A DNA stretch of 64,000 bases from Shewanella sp. 10N.286.48.A6 (GCF_002873135.1 NZ_MCVI01000021.1:74794-138793); one strand, 5' to 3'; shown: positions 10,491-20,428, counted from the first letter of the stretch. Program-made: numbers and translations. Notes: generated by a model not told the origin, from the sequence alone.

Positions 10491-12149
10491 ATGCTGTGCC
10501 AATTAAGCATTAATAATTTCGCAATTGTACGTTTTCTAGAACTCGACTTTAAAGCTGGCATGACCAGCATTACTGGTGAGACCGGTGCTGGTAAATCCAT
10601 TGCTATTGATGCCCTGGGCTTATGCCTTGGTAATCGCTCAGATGCCAATAGCGTTAGACCAGGTGCAACCAAAGCCGAAGTGAGTGCCCGCTTTAGCTTA
10701 GATGATGTGCCATTTGCTAAGCGCTGGCTAGAGGACAATGACCTTGATGTCGAAGACGAATGTATCTTAAGAAGAACAATTAATGCCGATGGCCGCTCAC
10801 GTGCCTATATAAATGGTAATCCAGTTCCGTTAGCCCAGCTTAAATCTCTAGGGCAATTATTTGTCGGTATTCACGGCCAACACGCGCATCATGCAATGTT
10901 AAAAAGCGAGCATCAACTGACCCTTCTTGATAGCTACGCCAACCATAAATTATTGCTTGATGGGGTAAGCAAAAGCTATCAACGCTGTAAGTTAATCGAA
11001 AATGAACTGAAACAATTACAACAAAATCAGCAAGAGCGTATCGCCAGAAAACAGCTAGTGCAATATCAAGTTGAAGAGCTTGATGAGTTTGATCTTAAAG
11101 CCGGTGAATTTATTGAGATTGAACAAGAGCATAAACGCCTTGCTAACGGCACAGAGTTAATTGATACCTGCCAATCCAGCCTGCAATTACTGTGTGATGA
11201 CGATGAAGCCAATATTGAATCTTTACTTAATCGGGTCGTGGGCTTAGCTGAGAACCTAACTGAGTTTGACCCACAACTAAGTAATATTGCTCAAATGCTC
11301 AATGAAGCGTTAATTCAAGTGCAGGAAAGCAGCAGCGAAGTTCAGGACTATTTAAGCCGAATAGAACTCGATCCTGAACACTTTGCTTACCTTGAGCAGC
11401 GCATTTCAAAGGCGATGCAATTATCAAGAAAACACCATGTGAGCTCTGAGCAACTGTTTGAGCATCACCAAGCTTTAAAAGCTGAACTTAGCGAGCTTAA
11501 TAACGATGCCACAAGGCTTGATGAAATTCAGCAGCAAGTAGATGAAAGCAAAAAAGCTTACGTAATTAGCGCCCAAAAACTCAGCCATAGCCGTAACCGC
11601 TATGCTAAAGAGCTTAATAAGTTAGTCACCCAATCGATTCAAGAGTTAAATATGCCCAAAGGCAGATTCTGCATTGAGGTGAATTTTAACCCAGAACTAC
11701 AATCAGTTTCTGGTTGTGATCAAGTTGAATTCTTGGTTACCACCAACCCCGGTCAACCGATGCAGCCCATTGCCAAAGTAGCTTCTGGTGGCGAATTGTC
11801 ACGTATTGGGCTTGGTATTCAGGTTATCACCGCTAAAAAGGTATCAACACCAACCTTGATATTCGATGAAGTGGATGTAGGTATTTCAGGACCTACTGCA
11901 GCAGTTGTGGGAAGAATGCTACGCAGCTTAGGTCAATCAACTCAGGTGCTCTGTGTGACGCATTTACCGCAAGTTGCAGGTAATGGTCACCAACATATGC
12001 TAGTGAATAAATTCACCAAAAGTGGCGGCACTGAGACGAATATGAAGTCATTGGATAAACAAGAGCGAGTCAATGAGCTAGCAAGACTACTCGCGGGTGA
12101 TGTGATAACTGAAAATACCTTAGCGAATGCTAGAGAGCTATTGCAATAA
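10491..12149 (+). CDS. recN: DNA repair protein RecN
   Basis: RecN is an SMC-like ATPase that acts early in double-strand break repair and is among the most strongly SOS-induced proteins. The 552-residue product has the N-terminal head with Walker A GETGAGKSIAID (about 30-41). A central coiled coil runs from about 150 to 370, and the C-terminal head carries the ABC signature VASGGELSRIGLG and Walker B TLIFDEVDVGISG. Length equals that of E. coli RecN. The ATG at 10491 (MLCQLSINNFAIV) is chosen over the TTG at 10485 because homologues begin MLxQLxIxNFA. Two LexA boxes lie just upstream. recN is convergent with pgpA across a shared terminator. Confidence 0.97.
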   Translation: MLCQLSINNFAIVRFLELDFKAGMTSITGETGAGKSIAIDALGLCLGNRSDANSVRPGATKAEVSARFSLDDVPFAKRWLEDNDLDVEDECILRRTINADGRSRAYINGNPVPLAQLKSLGQLFVGIHGQHAHHAMLKSEHQLTLLDSYANHKLLLDGVSKSYQRCKLIENELKQLQQNQQERIARKQLVQYQVEELDEFDLKAGEFIEIEQEHKRLANGTELIDTCQSSLQLLCDDDEANIESLLNRVVGLAENLTEFDPQLSNIAQMLNEALIQVQESSSEVQDYLSRIELDPEHFAYLEQRISKAMQLSRKHHVSSEQLFEHHQALKAELSELNNDATRLDEIQQQVDESKKAYVISAQKLSHSRNRYAKELNKLVTQSIQELNMPKGRFCIEVNFNPELQSVSGCDQVEFLVTTNPGQPMQPIAKVASGGELSRIGLGIQVITAKKVSTPTLIFDEVDVGISGPTAAVVGRMLRSLGQSTQVLCVTHLPQVAGNGHQHMLVNKFTKSGGTETNMKSLDKQERVNELARLLAGDVITENTLANARELLQ

Positions 12150-12192
12150 TCTTGCAGCTTTAAGCATCATCCATTAATCATCGCCCATTAAA

Positions 12193-12214
12193 AAGCCCAC
12201 TATGAAGTGGGCTT
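12193..12214. terminator. Bidirectional terminator between recN and pgpA
   Basis: AAGCCCACT and AGTGGGCTT form a 9-bp stem with a 4-base loop, flanked by A-rich sequence on the left. It lies between the convergent genes recN and pgpA and can serve both. Confidence 0.8.
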
Positions 12215-12258
12215 AACGTTTAATGGGATTAGCTTTAAAGAGATTAAAGTATCATTGG

Positions 12259-12750
12259 TTAAATATAATAAGCCAACAACTGTAAACAAATTAACGAGAA
12301 AATCCCCGCTAATACATCATCAATCATGATCCCAAAACCGCCATGCACTTTAGCGTCGAGCCAACGAATTGGCCACGGTTTTAAAATATCGAAAAAACGA
12401 AATAACGCAAAACCAACCACTAACCAAATTACCCCAGCAGGGGCGGCAATCATGGTGATCATTAAGCCTGCGACTTCATCCCACACAATTGCGCCATGAT
12501 CATGAACGCCCATATCTTTAGCGGCTTTATCACAAATATAAATACCAACAAGGCAGCTAATTAGCGTGATAAAAATAAAAGCCGATAGGCTTAAAAAGCT
12601 CATCAAGTACACAATCGGCACTGCGGCAAGGGTACCAAAGGTGCCCGGGGCTTTGGCGGCTAAACCACTGCCAAAACCTAATGCTAAAAAGTGTACAGGG
12701 TTTGTTAAGGTTAATTTCTTAACGGCTGGATCGGTTGAAATAAACTTCAT
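12259..12750 (-). CDS. pgpA: Phosphatidylglycerophosphatase A
   Basis: PgpA removes the phosphate from phosphatidylglycerophosphate to give phosphatidylglycerol in the inner membrane. The 163-residue protein has the family landmarks GFGSGLAAKAPGTFGTLAAVP (about 27-47), WDEVAGLMITM (about 90-100) and HGGFGIMIDDVLAG (about 136-149), whose acidic residues bind the metal, and three to four hydrophobic segments. Its ATG overlaps the thiL stop (TAATG), so the two are translationally coupled. The order nusB-thiL-pgpA is conserved in gammaproteobacteria. Confidence 0.94.
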   Translation of the reverse strand: MKFISTDPAVKKLTLTNPVHFLALGFGSGLAAKAPGTFGTLAAVPIVYLMSFLSLSAFIFITLISCLVGIYICDKAAKDMGVHDHGAIVWDEVAGLMITMIAAPAGVIWLVVGFALFRFFDILKPWPIRWLDAKVHGGFGIMIDDVLAGIFSLICLQLLAYYI

Positions 12751-13706
12751 TAGAAATGCTCAAAACTATTTTTTTCTAGCTCAAAAGGTTTGCCATCAGC
12801 CACTAAGCGTAACTTTTCGCCGGCACAAATTTGACCTACTTTAATAAATTTAACCCCAGCGTGGATCAGTGCAATATCCAAAGCGCCACGTTGAGATTCT
12901 GGTACAGTAAACATCAACTCATAATCTTCGCCACCAGTTAACGCATAACTAGTTGCTTCATTAGGGCTCAATGATGCTTGTAATGATTCCGATAGCGGTA
13001 ATTCATTCACATCAATAATCGCACCCACATTAGATGCCTTTAAAACGTGCTGAATATCAGAAAATAAACCGTCAGATAAATCAATGGCACTGGTTGCTAA
13101 AGAGCGTAGCGCTTGACCCGCTAGTATTCTAGGCGTTGGATGATAGTGACGGTTAATTAAAAATTCTTTATGTTGATGTGCGACTTCTTTTTTGCCCAAC
13201 AGGATATCAAGCCCAAGGGCAGAGTCACCCAAAGTGCCAGTAACATACACCCAGTCACCAATTTTCGCGCCACTACGGGTTAATGCTTTACCGGTTGGCA
13301 CTTGACCATGAATAGTAATATTGATGCAGCGAGGCCCGCGGGTGGTATCACCACCGATCAGACTAACACTGTAATATTCAGCCGCTTCAAATAGCCCTTG
13401 GCTAAATTGCGCTAACCACTCATTATCAACATCTGGCAAGGTTAGCGCTAACGTCATCCACGCCGGATCTGCGCCCATGGCAGCAAGATCGGATAAATTT
13501 ACCGCTACAGATTTATAGCCAAGCTCATAAGCTGGCATTGTCGGTAAAAAATGGACATTCTCGACTAGGGTGTCGCAAGATATGGCAATAGATGTGTTTT
13601 CCGCCGGTTGGACTAATGCACAGTCATCGCCAATGCCTAAATGCACATCTCGACGTTGCTGACCTTTATCACGGAAAAATTGTTCGATAAGTTGGAATTC
13701 TTTCAC
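12750..13706 (-). CDS. thiL: Thiamine-monophosphate kinase (GTG start)
   Basis: ThiL phosphorylates thiamine monophosphate to the active cofactor thiamine diphosphate. The product is 318 residues if started at the GTG at 13706 (VKEFQLIEQFF), which matches the N-terminus of E. coli ThiL (MACGEFSLIARYF). An in-frame ATG at 13796 would add 30 residues, but those codons are the nusB terminator hairpin and a non-conserved tail, so I reject it. Motifs include GIGDDCALV (Mg-ATP site), DTLVENVHF, AVNLSDLAAMGA, GGDTTRG and DLSDGL, all typical of the PurM/ThiL fold. The ribosome site for the GTG is weak. pgpA follows with a one-base overlap. Confidence 0.9.
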   Translation of the reverse strand: MKEFQLIEQFFRDKGQQRRDVHLGIGDDCALVQPAENTSIAISCDTLVENVHFLPTMPAYELGYKSVAVNLSDLAAMGADPAWMTLALTLPDVDNEWLAQFSQGLFEAAEYYSVSLIGGDTTRGPRCINITIHGQVPTGKALTRSGAKIGDWVYVTGTLGDSALGLDILLGKKEVAHQHKEFLINRHYHPTPRILAGQALRSLATSAIDLSDGLFSDIQHVLKASNVGAIIDVNELPLSESLQASLSPNEATSYALTGGEDYELMFTVPESQRGALDIALIHAGVKFIKVGQICAGEKLRLVADGKPFELEKNSFEHF

Positions 13707-13766
13707 GATATAATCTGGTGCGGATAACCGCCCACCTATTATTTTGTAGAAAAAAGCGTTACATAC

Positions 13767-13793
13767 AAAAACGGTATCCGAAGATACCGTTTT
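13767..13793 (-). terminator. Strong terminator between nusB and thiL
   Basis: On the minus strand AAACGGTATC, a TTCG tetraloop and GATACCGTTT are followed by further Ts. This is a textbook intrinsic terminator only seven bases after the nusB stop. It implies that thiL-pgpA are at least partly uncoupled from the rib-nusB transcript, or are reached by antitermination or read-through. Confidence 0.88.
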
Positions 13794-13799
13794 CATTCA

Positions 13800-14204
13800 T
13801 TACTTACGAGTAACAAGCTTATCTAGCATACCATTGACAAACTTATGACTATCGTCAGCACCAAACGCTTTCGCTAATTCGATACCTTCGTTAATGGCCA
13901 CTTTATATGGCACATCTTTACGATAAGTTAATTCATAAGCTGCTAAACGCACAATGGCTTTCTCAACGGGTGATACATCTTCGATATCACGATCTAAATG
14001 AGGCTTTAGCAGATCATCAAGTTGAGTTGCTTTCGTGGCTACACCTGATAGCAATTCACGAAAATAAGCTACATCAACACCGTTAATGTTTTGTTCAGTT
14101 AAAAATTCATGTTCAACATCAGCAACATTGTTCTTGCTTAACTGCCATGAATAAATAGCTTGAACAGCTAAACGGCGTGCCTTGCGGCGCTCTGAAGGCT
14201 TCAT
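13800..14204 (-). CDS. nusB: Transcription antitermination factor NusB
   Basis: NusB binds boxA RNA with S10 (NusE) in the rRNA antitermination complex. The 134-residue, mostly helical protein starts [21 protein letters not shown] and carries [14 protein letters not shown] (about 78-91) and [14 protein letters not shown] (about 101-114), the core NusB signature. Length is normal. It follows ribH by 14 bases on the minus strand, the usual ribH-nusB pair, and is closed by the strong terminator at 13767-13793. Confidence 0.96.
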   Translation of the reverse strand: MKPSERRKARRLAVQAIYSWQLSKNNVADVEHEFLTEQNINGVDVAYFRELLSGVATKATQLDDLLKPHLDRDIEDVSPVEKAIVRLAAYELTYRKDVPYKVAINEGIELAKAFGADDSHKFVNGMLDKLVTRK

Positions 14205-14218
14205 TACTTTTCCTACTA

Positions 14219-14698
14219 CTATACTAACTGTTGTTCTAATTCTTGCAGAACGTTAACCATTTCTAGTAAACCAAGTGCAGCTTCAGTGCCCTTGTTACCA
14301 GCTTTAGTACCAGAGCGTTCAATTGCTTGCTCGATGGTATCAGTGGTTAAAACGCCAAATGAAACTGGGATATCATACTCTAAAGCGACTTGAGCAAGAC
14401 CCTTGTTACATTCACCAGCAACTAAATCAAAATGCGGAGTACCACCACGAATTACTGCACCAAGTGCAACAATACCGTCAAACTTTCCACTAGCTGCAAT
14501 TCGACGTGCAGCAAGTGGTAATTCAACAGCGCCAGGAACACGAACAACAGTAATGTTGTCGTCATTTACCTGACCTAAACGTTTTAGTGTGTCTAATGCG
14601 CCATCAAGCAGACTCTCAACAAGAAAACTATTGAAACGCGATACTACGATCGCCACTTTGGCATTTTTTGCTTCGATATTACCTTCAACTACGATCAT
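14219..14698 (-). CDS. ribH: 6,7-dimethyl-8-ribityllumazine synthase
   Basis: RibH joins 5-amino-6-ribitylaminouracil with 3,4-dihydroxy-2-butanone 4-phosphate to form lumazine, the penultimate step of riboflavin synthesis. It normally works as a hollow icosahedral or pentameric assembly. The 159-residue product contains [17 protein letters not shown], the substrate motifs [11 protein letters not shown] and [17 protein letters not shown], and [17 protein letters not shown]. The ATG at 14698 is preferred, with AGG eight to ten bases upstream. An ATG at 14764 would add 22 non-conserved residues. It is downstream of ribBX and upstream of nusB. Confidence 0.96.
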   Translation of the reverse strand: MIVVEGNIEAKNAKVAIVVSRFNSFLVESLLDGALDTLKRLGQVNDDNITVVRVPGAVELPLAARRIAASGKFDGIVALGAVIRGGTPHFDLVAGECNKGLAQVALEYDIPVSFGVLTTDTIEQAIERSGTKAGNKGTEAALGLLEMVNVLQELEQQLV

Positions 14699-14819
14699 TA
14701 TCTTACCTAAATTAGCTAAAGCACCCGGCTCTGGGCAAAAGTGGCGGTATAATACCACAGCCAAATGCCCTGAGTCCTGTGCAATTATTGATAAATGTTA
14801 ACTTCACTAAGTTAGTGAA

Positions 14820-15923
14820 TTATTCTGCAATATAATCAGTTACTTCTAAACCGAACCCTGATAGAGAGTGATAACGCTTGGGTGAACTTAATAAACGCAT
14901 TTTGCTCACACCTAAATTTGAAAGAATTTGCGAGCCAACACCGACTTGGCGCGAGGTTCCTTGCCATTTAGCAGCTGTAGGCGCTTGACCGTTATCTTCC
15001 GCTTCAAAGGCTTTGACCTTGGCGAGCATGTCACTTGAATGCTCGTGATTCGCCAACAGTACTAATACACCACCATCTGATGCAATACGCTCCATGGCGT
15101 TTTCAAGTGGCCAGCTACGTTTTTGATCGCGTTCAGAGTGGAATAAGTCATTAAAGGTATTTTGTAAATGTACCCGTACTAGGCAGTTTTCTTCAACGTC
15201 ACCTTTCAATAAGGCATAGTGTAGCTGATTATCGATGGTGTCTCTGAAAGTCACCATATTGAACTCACCAAAACGCGTTGGCAATTTACATTCAGCTTCA
15301 CGCACAACCGTGGTTTCTTTGGTGTTGCGGTATTCAATTAAATCGGCAATGGTGCCCATTTTAATACCGTGCTTTTCACTAAAGATTTCAAGATCTGGAC
15401 AACGGGCCATAGTGCCATCATCATTAAGAATTTCAACTATCACGCCAGATGGCTCGCAGCCTGCAAGACGGGCTAAATCACAACCCGCTTCTGTGTGACC
15501 GGCGCGAATTAACACCCCGCCATCTTGTGCCATAAGTGGAAAAATATGACCAGGCTGAACTAAATCTGATGCTTTAGCATCTTTAGCAACAGCCGCTTGA
15601 ACGGTTACAGCGCGATCATGGGCTGAAATGCCCGTTGTGACCCCCGTTGCCGCTTCAATGGAAACGGTAAAATTTGTTGAGAACTGAGCATTATTGTTGG
15701 TAACCATTAACGGCAAGTTCAGTTGCTGACACCGCTCTTTGGTCATGGTTTGGCAAATCAGTCCACGGCCAAAGGTCGCCATAAAATTAATGGCCTCTGG
15801 CGTCACCTTATCGGCCGCCATGATAAGATCACCTTCGTTCTCTCTGTCTTCATCGTCCATCAAGATAACCATCTTACCTTGACGAATGTCTTCGATGATC
15901 TCTTCTATACTATGTAATGCCAT
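14820..15923 (-). CDS. RibBX: DHBP synthase fused to a degenerate GTP cyclohydrolase II domain
   Basis: The N-terminal domain (about residues 1-200) is 3,4-dihydroxy-2-butanone-4-phosphate synthase (RibB), which supplies the four-carbon unit of riboflavin. It has the acidic loop [16 protein letters not shown] and the [13 protein letters not shown] segment, all intact. The C-terminal domain (about 205-367) aligns with GTP cyclohydrolase II, but the zinc-binding CxxGDVxxSxRCDCG region is absent. In its place the sequence reads [19 protein letters not shown] with no cysteine, so cyclohydrolase activity is not expected. This is the RibBX variant known from Shewanella and other proteobacteria. A stand-alone ribA should exist elsewhere. 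The start is ATG at 15923 with AAGG upstream, and two hairpins precede it. Confidence 0.93.
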   Translation of the reverse strand: MALHSIEEIIEDIRQGKMVILMDDEDRENEGDLIMAADKVTPEAINFMATFGRGLICQTMTKERCQQLNLPLMVTNNNAQFSTNFTVSIEAATGVTTGISAHDRAVTVQAAVAKDAKASDLVQPGHIFPLMAQDGGVLIRAGHTEAGCDLARLAGCEPSGVIVEILNDDGTMARCPDLEIFSEKHGIKMGTIADLIEYRNTKETTVVREAECKLPTRFGEFNMVTFRDTIDNQLHYALLKGDVEENCLVRVHLQNTFNDLFHSERDQKRSWPLENAMERIASDGGVLVLLANHEHSSDMLAKVKAFEAEDNGQAPTAAKWQGTSRQVGVGSQILSNLGVSKMRLLSSPKRYHSLSGFGLEVTDYIAE

Positions 15924-15947
15924 TGCTAAGACCTTTATATTGTTTTG

Positions 15948-15994
15948 TCTATATCAGCGATATAGAGTAAATATGCTCCGGTAATAATATTTAC
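15948..15994 (-). promoter_or_regulatory. Two back-to-back hairpins between ribE and ribBX
   Basis: TCTATATC/GATATAGA (15948-15966, 3-base loop) and GTAAATAT/ATATTTAC (15967-15994, 12-base loop) are perfect 8-bp inverted repeats that abut each other. Both are AT-rich and neither is followed by a U-tract. They do not match the FMN riboswitch. They may tune processing or translation of ribBX. Confidence 0.5.
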
Positions 15995-16007
15995 CAGTAA
16001 TAATCAG

Positions 16008-16664
16008 TTATCGCATAAATCCAGCACTTGCCAACAATTCCATTGTGACACCACTTTCAGTGGCTGGCTTTTGTTCTACTTTCATTAAGCGTTCAAGATA
16101 ACGTGCAACAAGGTCAACTTCGATGTTGACGCTATGACCCGCTTGTAAAGCTAATAAGGTGGTTTCAGCTGCAGTGTGAGGCACTATGGTTAATCTGAAT
16201 CTGTGCTGATCAACTTCATTTACCGTTAAGCTAACGCCATCAATGGTGATCGAACCTTTATGAGCAATATAACGAGATAACTCAGCGGGAGCTGCCAGCC
16301 AAAACTCAATGGCTTGGCCACGCACAAGGCGCTGCTCCACTGTGGCAATACCATCCACATGACCGCTAACCATATGGCCGCCTAATCGGGTCGTTGGGGT
16401 CACCGCTTTTTCAAGGTTTACTTTTTGACCGACGTTATATTTAGCAAATCCGGTTAAGGCAACGGTTTCAGCAGAAATATCTGCAACATAACCATCTGCT
16501 AAACATTGCACTACGGTTAAACACACCCCATTAGTGGCAATACTGTCACCCAGTTTTACATCGGTTAAGTCGAGCTTGCCACTGGCTACAGTCAAACGAA
16601 TATCATCGCCTTTACGCTCAACTTTTCTTAATGTACCTAGTGCTTCAATAATCCCAGTAAACAT
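16008..16664 (-). CDS. ribE: Riboflavin synthase, alpha chain
   Basis: Riboflavin synthase dismutates two lumazine molecules to riboflavin and the pyrimidine precursor. The 218-residue product starts with the invariant MFTGIIEALG and has two internally similar lumazine-binding halves: KLGDSIATNGVCLTVV in the first and KGSITIDGVSLTVNEV in the second. GGHMVSGHVDG lies between them. Length is typical. The gene sits between ribD and ribBX on the minus strand. It is named ribC in some Shewanella and E. coli annotations. Confidence 0.96.
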   Translation of the reverse strand: MFTGIIEALGTLRKVERKGDDIRLTVASGKLDLTDVKLGDSIATNGVCLTVVQCLADGYVADISAETVALTGFAKYNVGQKVNLEKAVTPTTRLGGHMVSGHVDGIATVEQRLVRGQAIEFWLAAPAELSRYIAHKGSITIDGVSLTVNEVDQHRFRLTIVPHTAAETTLLALQAGHSVNIEVDLVARYLERLMKVEQKPATESGVTMELLASAGFMR

Positions 16665-16727
16665 ATTTACTCACTTGTTATCTTTTGGGCCACGCTTAGC
16701 ATCGACCGATAGACAAAATTGCATTAG

Positions 16728-17882
16728 TTAATTCGCTGGCGAATTAAGCTTTAAAATCAGTCGTTGGTCTGTACCAATTCTGCGACTATCCGTTAATTGT
16801 ACATCAGGAATCTGATCCATAGTTTGATAGTCGTCTAATTGCATCAAATTGCGTCCATGACTGCCTAATATTTTCATTGCTTGGTACAAATAAAGTGTAT
16901 CAGCTAATTTACTTTGAATAACACTACCAGCAACGCTGGCACCAGCCTCGACTAATACTGAGTTACAATGCTGGCCTAAGTGTGTAAATAAAGCATGCAA
17001 ATCAACTCGTCCATCGTTATTAGCCGCTATTGTGATAAAGCTAACATGGGACTTAAAATCTTGTTTTACTTCTGCTGGATAGTCGACACAAGACACCAGC
17101 AAAATCGGCGTTTCAATAGTAAACATTTTATAGTCGGCAGTCAGCCTTGCTTTACTATCAAGCACCACTCTTAAAGGCTGTTGAAGGTCAGACTCAGCAA
17201 GGCTGTTTTGTACACCAGCCAATTGCTCGTAGCGCACATTCAAAGAGGGGTCGTCAGCTAACACAGTTTCAACGCCAGTCACTAGCGCGCAATGACGGGC
17301 GCGCAGCTTTTGCACATCGGCTCTGGCTTCGGGGCCGGTTATCCACTTTGATACCCCATTCGATAGCGCGGTTTTACCATCCAAACTGGCTGCCAGCTTA
17401 ATGGTGATTTCAGGTAATCCCGTAGTCATGCGTTTCATAAAACCGATATTAAGTTGACTAGCTGCTGCTGTTAGCAAGCCCACATCAACTTTAATACCGG
17501 CCTTTTCAAGCATACGAACGCCATTACCCGCCACTTGCGGATTCGCATCCATTTGTGCAATCACCACTCGCTTCACTTTGGCTGCAATTAATGCCTTAGC
17601 ACATGGTGGGGTTCTGCCATAATGACTGCAGGGTTCAAGCGTCACATAGGCTGTAGCTTGGGGAAGTAGCTGTTGTAATTGACGATTTTCGACATCTTTT
17701 AAGGCGTGGATTTCGGCGTGAGGACCACCCGCTTTGATATGATAGCCTTGACCAATGATCTCCCCACTGGCGACAATCACGCAGCCAACATTGGGGTTCG
17801 GGCGCGTGGTATAACGGCCTTTTTCTGCTAATGAAATAGCAAGGCTCATCATTTCAATATCACATTTTGACCACTGAGACAT
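16728..17882 (-). CDS. ribD: Bifunctional riboflavin-specific deaminase/reductase
   Basis: RibD deaminates the GTP cyclohydrolase II product and then reduces its ribose side chain, two steps of riboflavin synthesis. The 384-residue protein has an N-terminal cytidine-deaminase-like domain (about 5-145) with zinc ligands in HAEIHAL and TLEPCSHYGRTPPCAKALI. The C-terminal reductase domain (about 155-375) has LAASLDGKTAL, SKWITGPEARADVQKLRA and LVEAGASVAGS. It is slightly longer than E. coli RibD. It follows nrdR by about 135 bp, the conserved nrdR-ribD arrangement, and is followed by ribE after 63 bp. Confidence 0.96.
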   Translation of the reverse strand: MSQWSKCDIEMMSLAISLAEKGRYTTRPNPNVGCVIVASGEIIGQGYHIKAGGPHAEIHALKDVENRQLQQLLPQATAYVTLEPCSHYGRTPPCAKALIAAKVKRVVIAQMDANPQVAGNGVRMLEKAGIKVDVGLLTAAASQLNIGFMKRMTTGLPEITIKLAASLDGKTALSNGVSKWITGPEARADVQKLRARHCALVTGVETVLADDPSLNVRYEQLAGVQNSLAESDLQQPLRVVLDSKARLTADYKMFTIETPILLVSCVDYPAEVKQDFKSHVSFITIAANNDGRVDLHALFTHLGQHCNSVLVEAGASVAGSVIQSKLADTLYLYQAMKILGSHGRNLMQLDDYQTMDQIPDVQLTDSRRIGTDQRLILKLNSPAN

Positions 17883-18017
17883 AAAGACCTTCTAGAAACT
17901 AAAAAGCAGTCATGAAGATTCAGAACTGCTAAATAAGGTACATCATTAGCAAGAATGCAAGACGCCAATAAATGTAAGACAGCAATTAATTAAAAACAGC
18001 AATAAAAGTAAGCTAGA

Positions 18018-18467
18018 TTATTTTTGTAGCTTCGCGATGGCTTCGCCGAATTGGGAAACATCTTCAAAGGCGCGATAAACTGAAGCAAAACGGATATAGG
18101 CGACTTTATCTAGGATCATCAATTGATCCATCATCAAATTACCAATCATGGCCGAATCAATTTCACGTTCGCCAGTAGCGCGCAATGTTGACTTGATTTT
18201 ACTTAACGCTTGCTCAATTTGATCAATTGATACTGGGCGTTTTTCAACAGCACGTAACATGCCGCCACGCAGCTTGTCTTCATCAAATGGTTGGCGAGTG
18301 CCATCTTGCTTGATCACCCTTGGCATGACTAATTCGGCACCTTCAAAAGTGGTGAAGCGTTCGTGACACTCAGTACATTCCCGGCGACGGCGCACTTGAT
18401 GGCCTTCAGCCACGAGTCTTGAATCAATAACTTTCGTATCTGTCGCGCTACAAAATGGGCAATGCAT
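18018..18467 (-). CDS. nrdR: Transcriptional repressor NrdR
   Basis: NrdR is the nucleotide-sensing repressor of ribonucleotide reductase genes. The 149-residue product begins with a zinc ribbon (CPFC at residues 3-6 and CTEC about 31-34, with RRRR before the second pair) and continues into an ATP-cone ([19 protein letters not shown], about 49-67). The ATG at 18467 is supported by AGGAG nine bases upstream and by the conserved MHCPFC start. The upstream ATG at 18506 would add 13 hydrophobic non-family residues. It sits between glyA and ribD, as in many proteobacteria. Confidence 0.96.
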   Translation of the reverse strand: MHCPFCSATDTKVIDSRLVAEGHQVRRRRECTECHERFTTFEGAELVMPRVIKQDGTRQPFDEDKLRGGMLRAVEKRPVSIDQIEQALSKIKSTLRATGEREIDSAMIGNLMMDQLMILDKVAYIRFASVYRAFEDVSQFGEAIAKLQK

Positions 18468-18623
18468 ATCCACTCCTGAAATTAAAAACAAAATGGCCGT
18501 AAGCACTGAGTACTTACGACCATTGAAGTTTATCCTATTTACTTTACAAGGTTAACCTTATCGAAAAGATTATCCGCGTTAGTTAAATAGATAATTGTCT
18601 ATGTTAATCAATATACGATGTTA

Positions 18624-19880
18624 TTAACCGTAAACTGGGAACTTAGCACATAATTCAAGCACTTGGTTTTTAACGCGCTCAATAGTAGCTTCGTTTGTGA
18701 TGTCATCTAACACATCACACATCCAGTTAGTTAGCTCTACCGACTCAATTTCAGTGAAACCGCGGCGAGTAATCGCAGGAGAACCGATACGCAGACCAGA
18801 CGTCACAAATGGTGAACGTGGGTCGTTTGGTACTGAGTTTTTGTTCACTGTGATGTTTGCATTGCCTAACGCAGCATCTGCATCTTTACCTGTCATATCC
18901 TTGCTGATTAGATCAAGTAAGAACAAGTGGTTATCAGTTCCACCAGAAACAACATCATAGCCACGTTCAATGAAGGTTTTCGCCATCACTTTAGCGTTAG
19001 CAACCACTTGCTCTTGGTAAGTGGTAAATTCAGGGTCTAATGCTTCTTTAAATGCTACTGCTTTAGCCGCGATAACGTGCATTAATGGGCCACCTTGGCC
19101 ACCTGGGAATACTGCAGAGTTTAGTTTTTTATAGATAGCTTCATCGTTAATGGCAGATAAAATCAAACCACCACGAGGGCCCGCTAGGGTTTTATGGGTA
19201 GTGGTTGTCACAACGTGTGCATGAGGTAGCGGATTCGGATAGATACCTGCAGCCACAAGACCGGCAACGTGCGCCATATCGACAAATAAGTAAGCACCTA
19301 CTTTATCAGCGATTTCGCGGAATTTGCCCCAATCTATGATCCCAGAGTAAGCAGAAAAACCTGCAATGATCATTTTGGGTTTATGCTCAACGGCTAAACG
19401 CTCAACTTCTGCGTAGTCAATTTTACCTGTTACTTCATCAATGCCGTACTGTACCGCATTGTATAACTTGCCTGAAAAGCTAACGTGAGAACCATGAGTT
19501 AAGTGACCGCCGTGAGCAAGGCTCATACCTAAAACAGTATCACCGCCTTCTAAAAGCGCCATGAAAACTGCTGAGTTTGCTTGAGAACCAGAGTGAGGCT
19601 GAACGTTTGCGTATGTCGCGCCAAATAATTCTTTAGCACGAGAAATAGCTAATTCTTCAGCAATATCCACATGCTCACAACCACCGTAGTAACGCTTACC
19701 AGGGTAGCCTTCAGCATACTTATTAGTTAGTTGTGAACCTTGTGCTTCAAGTACACGAGGGCTGGTATAGTTTTCAGAAGCGATGAGCTCAATGTGCTCT
19801 TCTTGACGACGGGTTTCATCTTCAATTGCTGCAAATAGTTGTGGATCATAATCCGCGATATTCATATCTTTTTTCAGCAT
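18624..19880 (-). CDS. glyA: Serine hydroxymethyltransferase
   Basis: GlyA interconverts serine and glycine while charging tetrahydrofolate with a one-carbon unit, and uses pyridoxal phosphate. The 418-residue product has the usual fold-type I landmarks: [11 protein letters not shown] near 31, [12 protein letters not shown] near 59, [11 protein letters not shown] near 125, [12 protein letters not shown] near 200, and the cofactor lysine in [15 protein letters not shown] near 229. Length matches E. coli (417). A GGAG ribosome site precedes the ATG at 19880. The next minus-strand gene is nrdR. Confidence 0.98.
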   Translation of the reverse strand: MLKKDMNIADYDPQLFAAIEDETRRQEEHIELIASENYTSPRVLEAQGSQLTNKYAEGYPGKRYYGGCEHVDIAEELAISRAKELFGATYANVQPHSGSQANSAVFMALLEGGDTVLGMSLAHGGHLTHGSHVSFSGKLYNAVQYGIDEVTGKIDYAEVERLAVEHKPKMIIAGFSAYSGIIDWGKFREIADKVGAYLFVDMAHVAGLVAAGIYPNPLPHAHVVTTTTHKTLAGPRGGLILSAINDEAIYKKLNSAVFPGGQGGPLMHVIAAKAVAFKEALDPEFTTYQEQVVANAKVMAKTFIERGYDVVSGGTDNHLFLLDLISKDMTGKDADAALGNANITVNKNSVPNDPRSPFVTSGLRIGSPAITRRGFTEIESVELTNWMCDVLDDITNEATIERVKNQVLELCAKFPVYG

Positions 19881-20428
19881 TACTCACTCCAGCTGTTAAT
19901 TCTTATAGTAGGGTTTCGCGGTATGATACAGCGCAATTGATCACAATCCCAGCATTTGAAACATGAAATTAGTTGCAATTCATCATGAACTGCACTTACG
20001 CCAGTTGTATTTTCTTGTCTAAAGCTGTTCGGTAATTGTATTTCATACAAAAAACCAATTTAACGCTTAGTTTCATACCCTTGTGACGATTTTAAAGAAA
20101 ACTCTTTTCTAAAAATGAGTCAACAACAAATGCAACGCGAACAGTAAAACGGCCTCAGATATTATTCTTGCCTGTTTCAATTAGGGCTTAATGAATGCCG
20201 GAGATAAAGCAGCAGATTATTTAAGCCGTGACAGTTAAATAAGTTTACCTGCTTATTTTGCTATAACGCCCAGTATGCCCCACAAAAAATCATCTTTATT
20301 AAGTGAGATAAACCAACCAAAGAAACCGTAAAGTGCTAAGTGCAAAAAGATCGGTTTTAAGTTAGCGCTTGATTCGAGTAGAATTAGCCCTATTCCTAGT
20401 TCGGTCCCCCAGTCAAAGAGATATAAAA
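19881..20428. other. Intergenic region between divergent glyA and ettA
   Basis: This 548-bp stretch holds the two outward promoters. I see no ORF with gene character, no tRNA, and no perfect PurR site. It is AT-rich (TTTCATAC occurs twice, near 20041 and 20071) and contains a poor -10-like TATCAT on the glyA side near 19921-19931. Nothing else is recognisable. Confidence 0.5.

Noticed and set aside
13707..13796. N-terminal extension of thiL from ATG 13796
   Set aside because: The codons form the nusB terminator and are absent from homologues.
15924..16007. FMN riboswitch upstream of ribBX
   Set aside because: The gap is 84 bp and lacks the conserved multi-helix core. Only simple hairpins are present.
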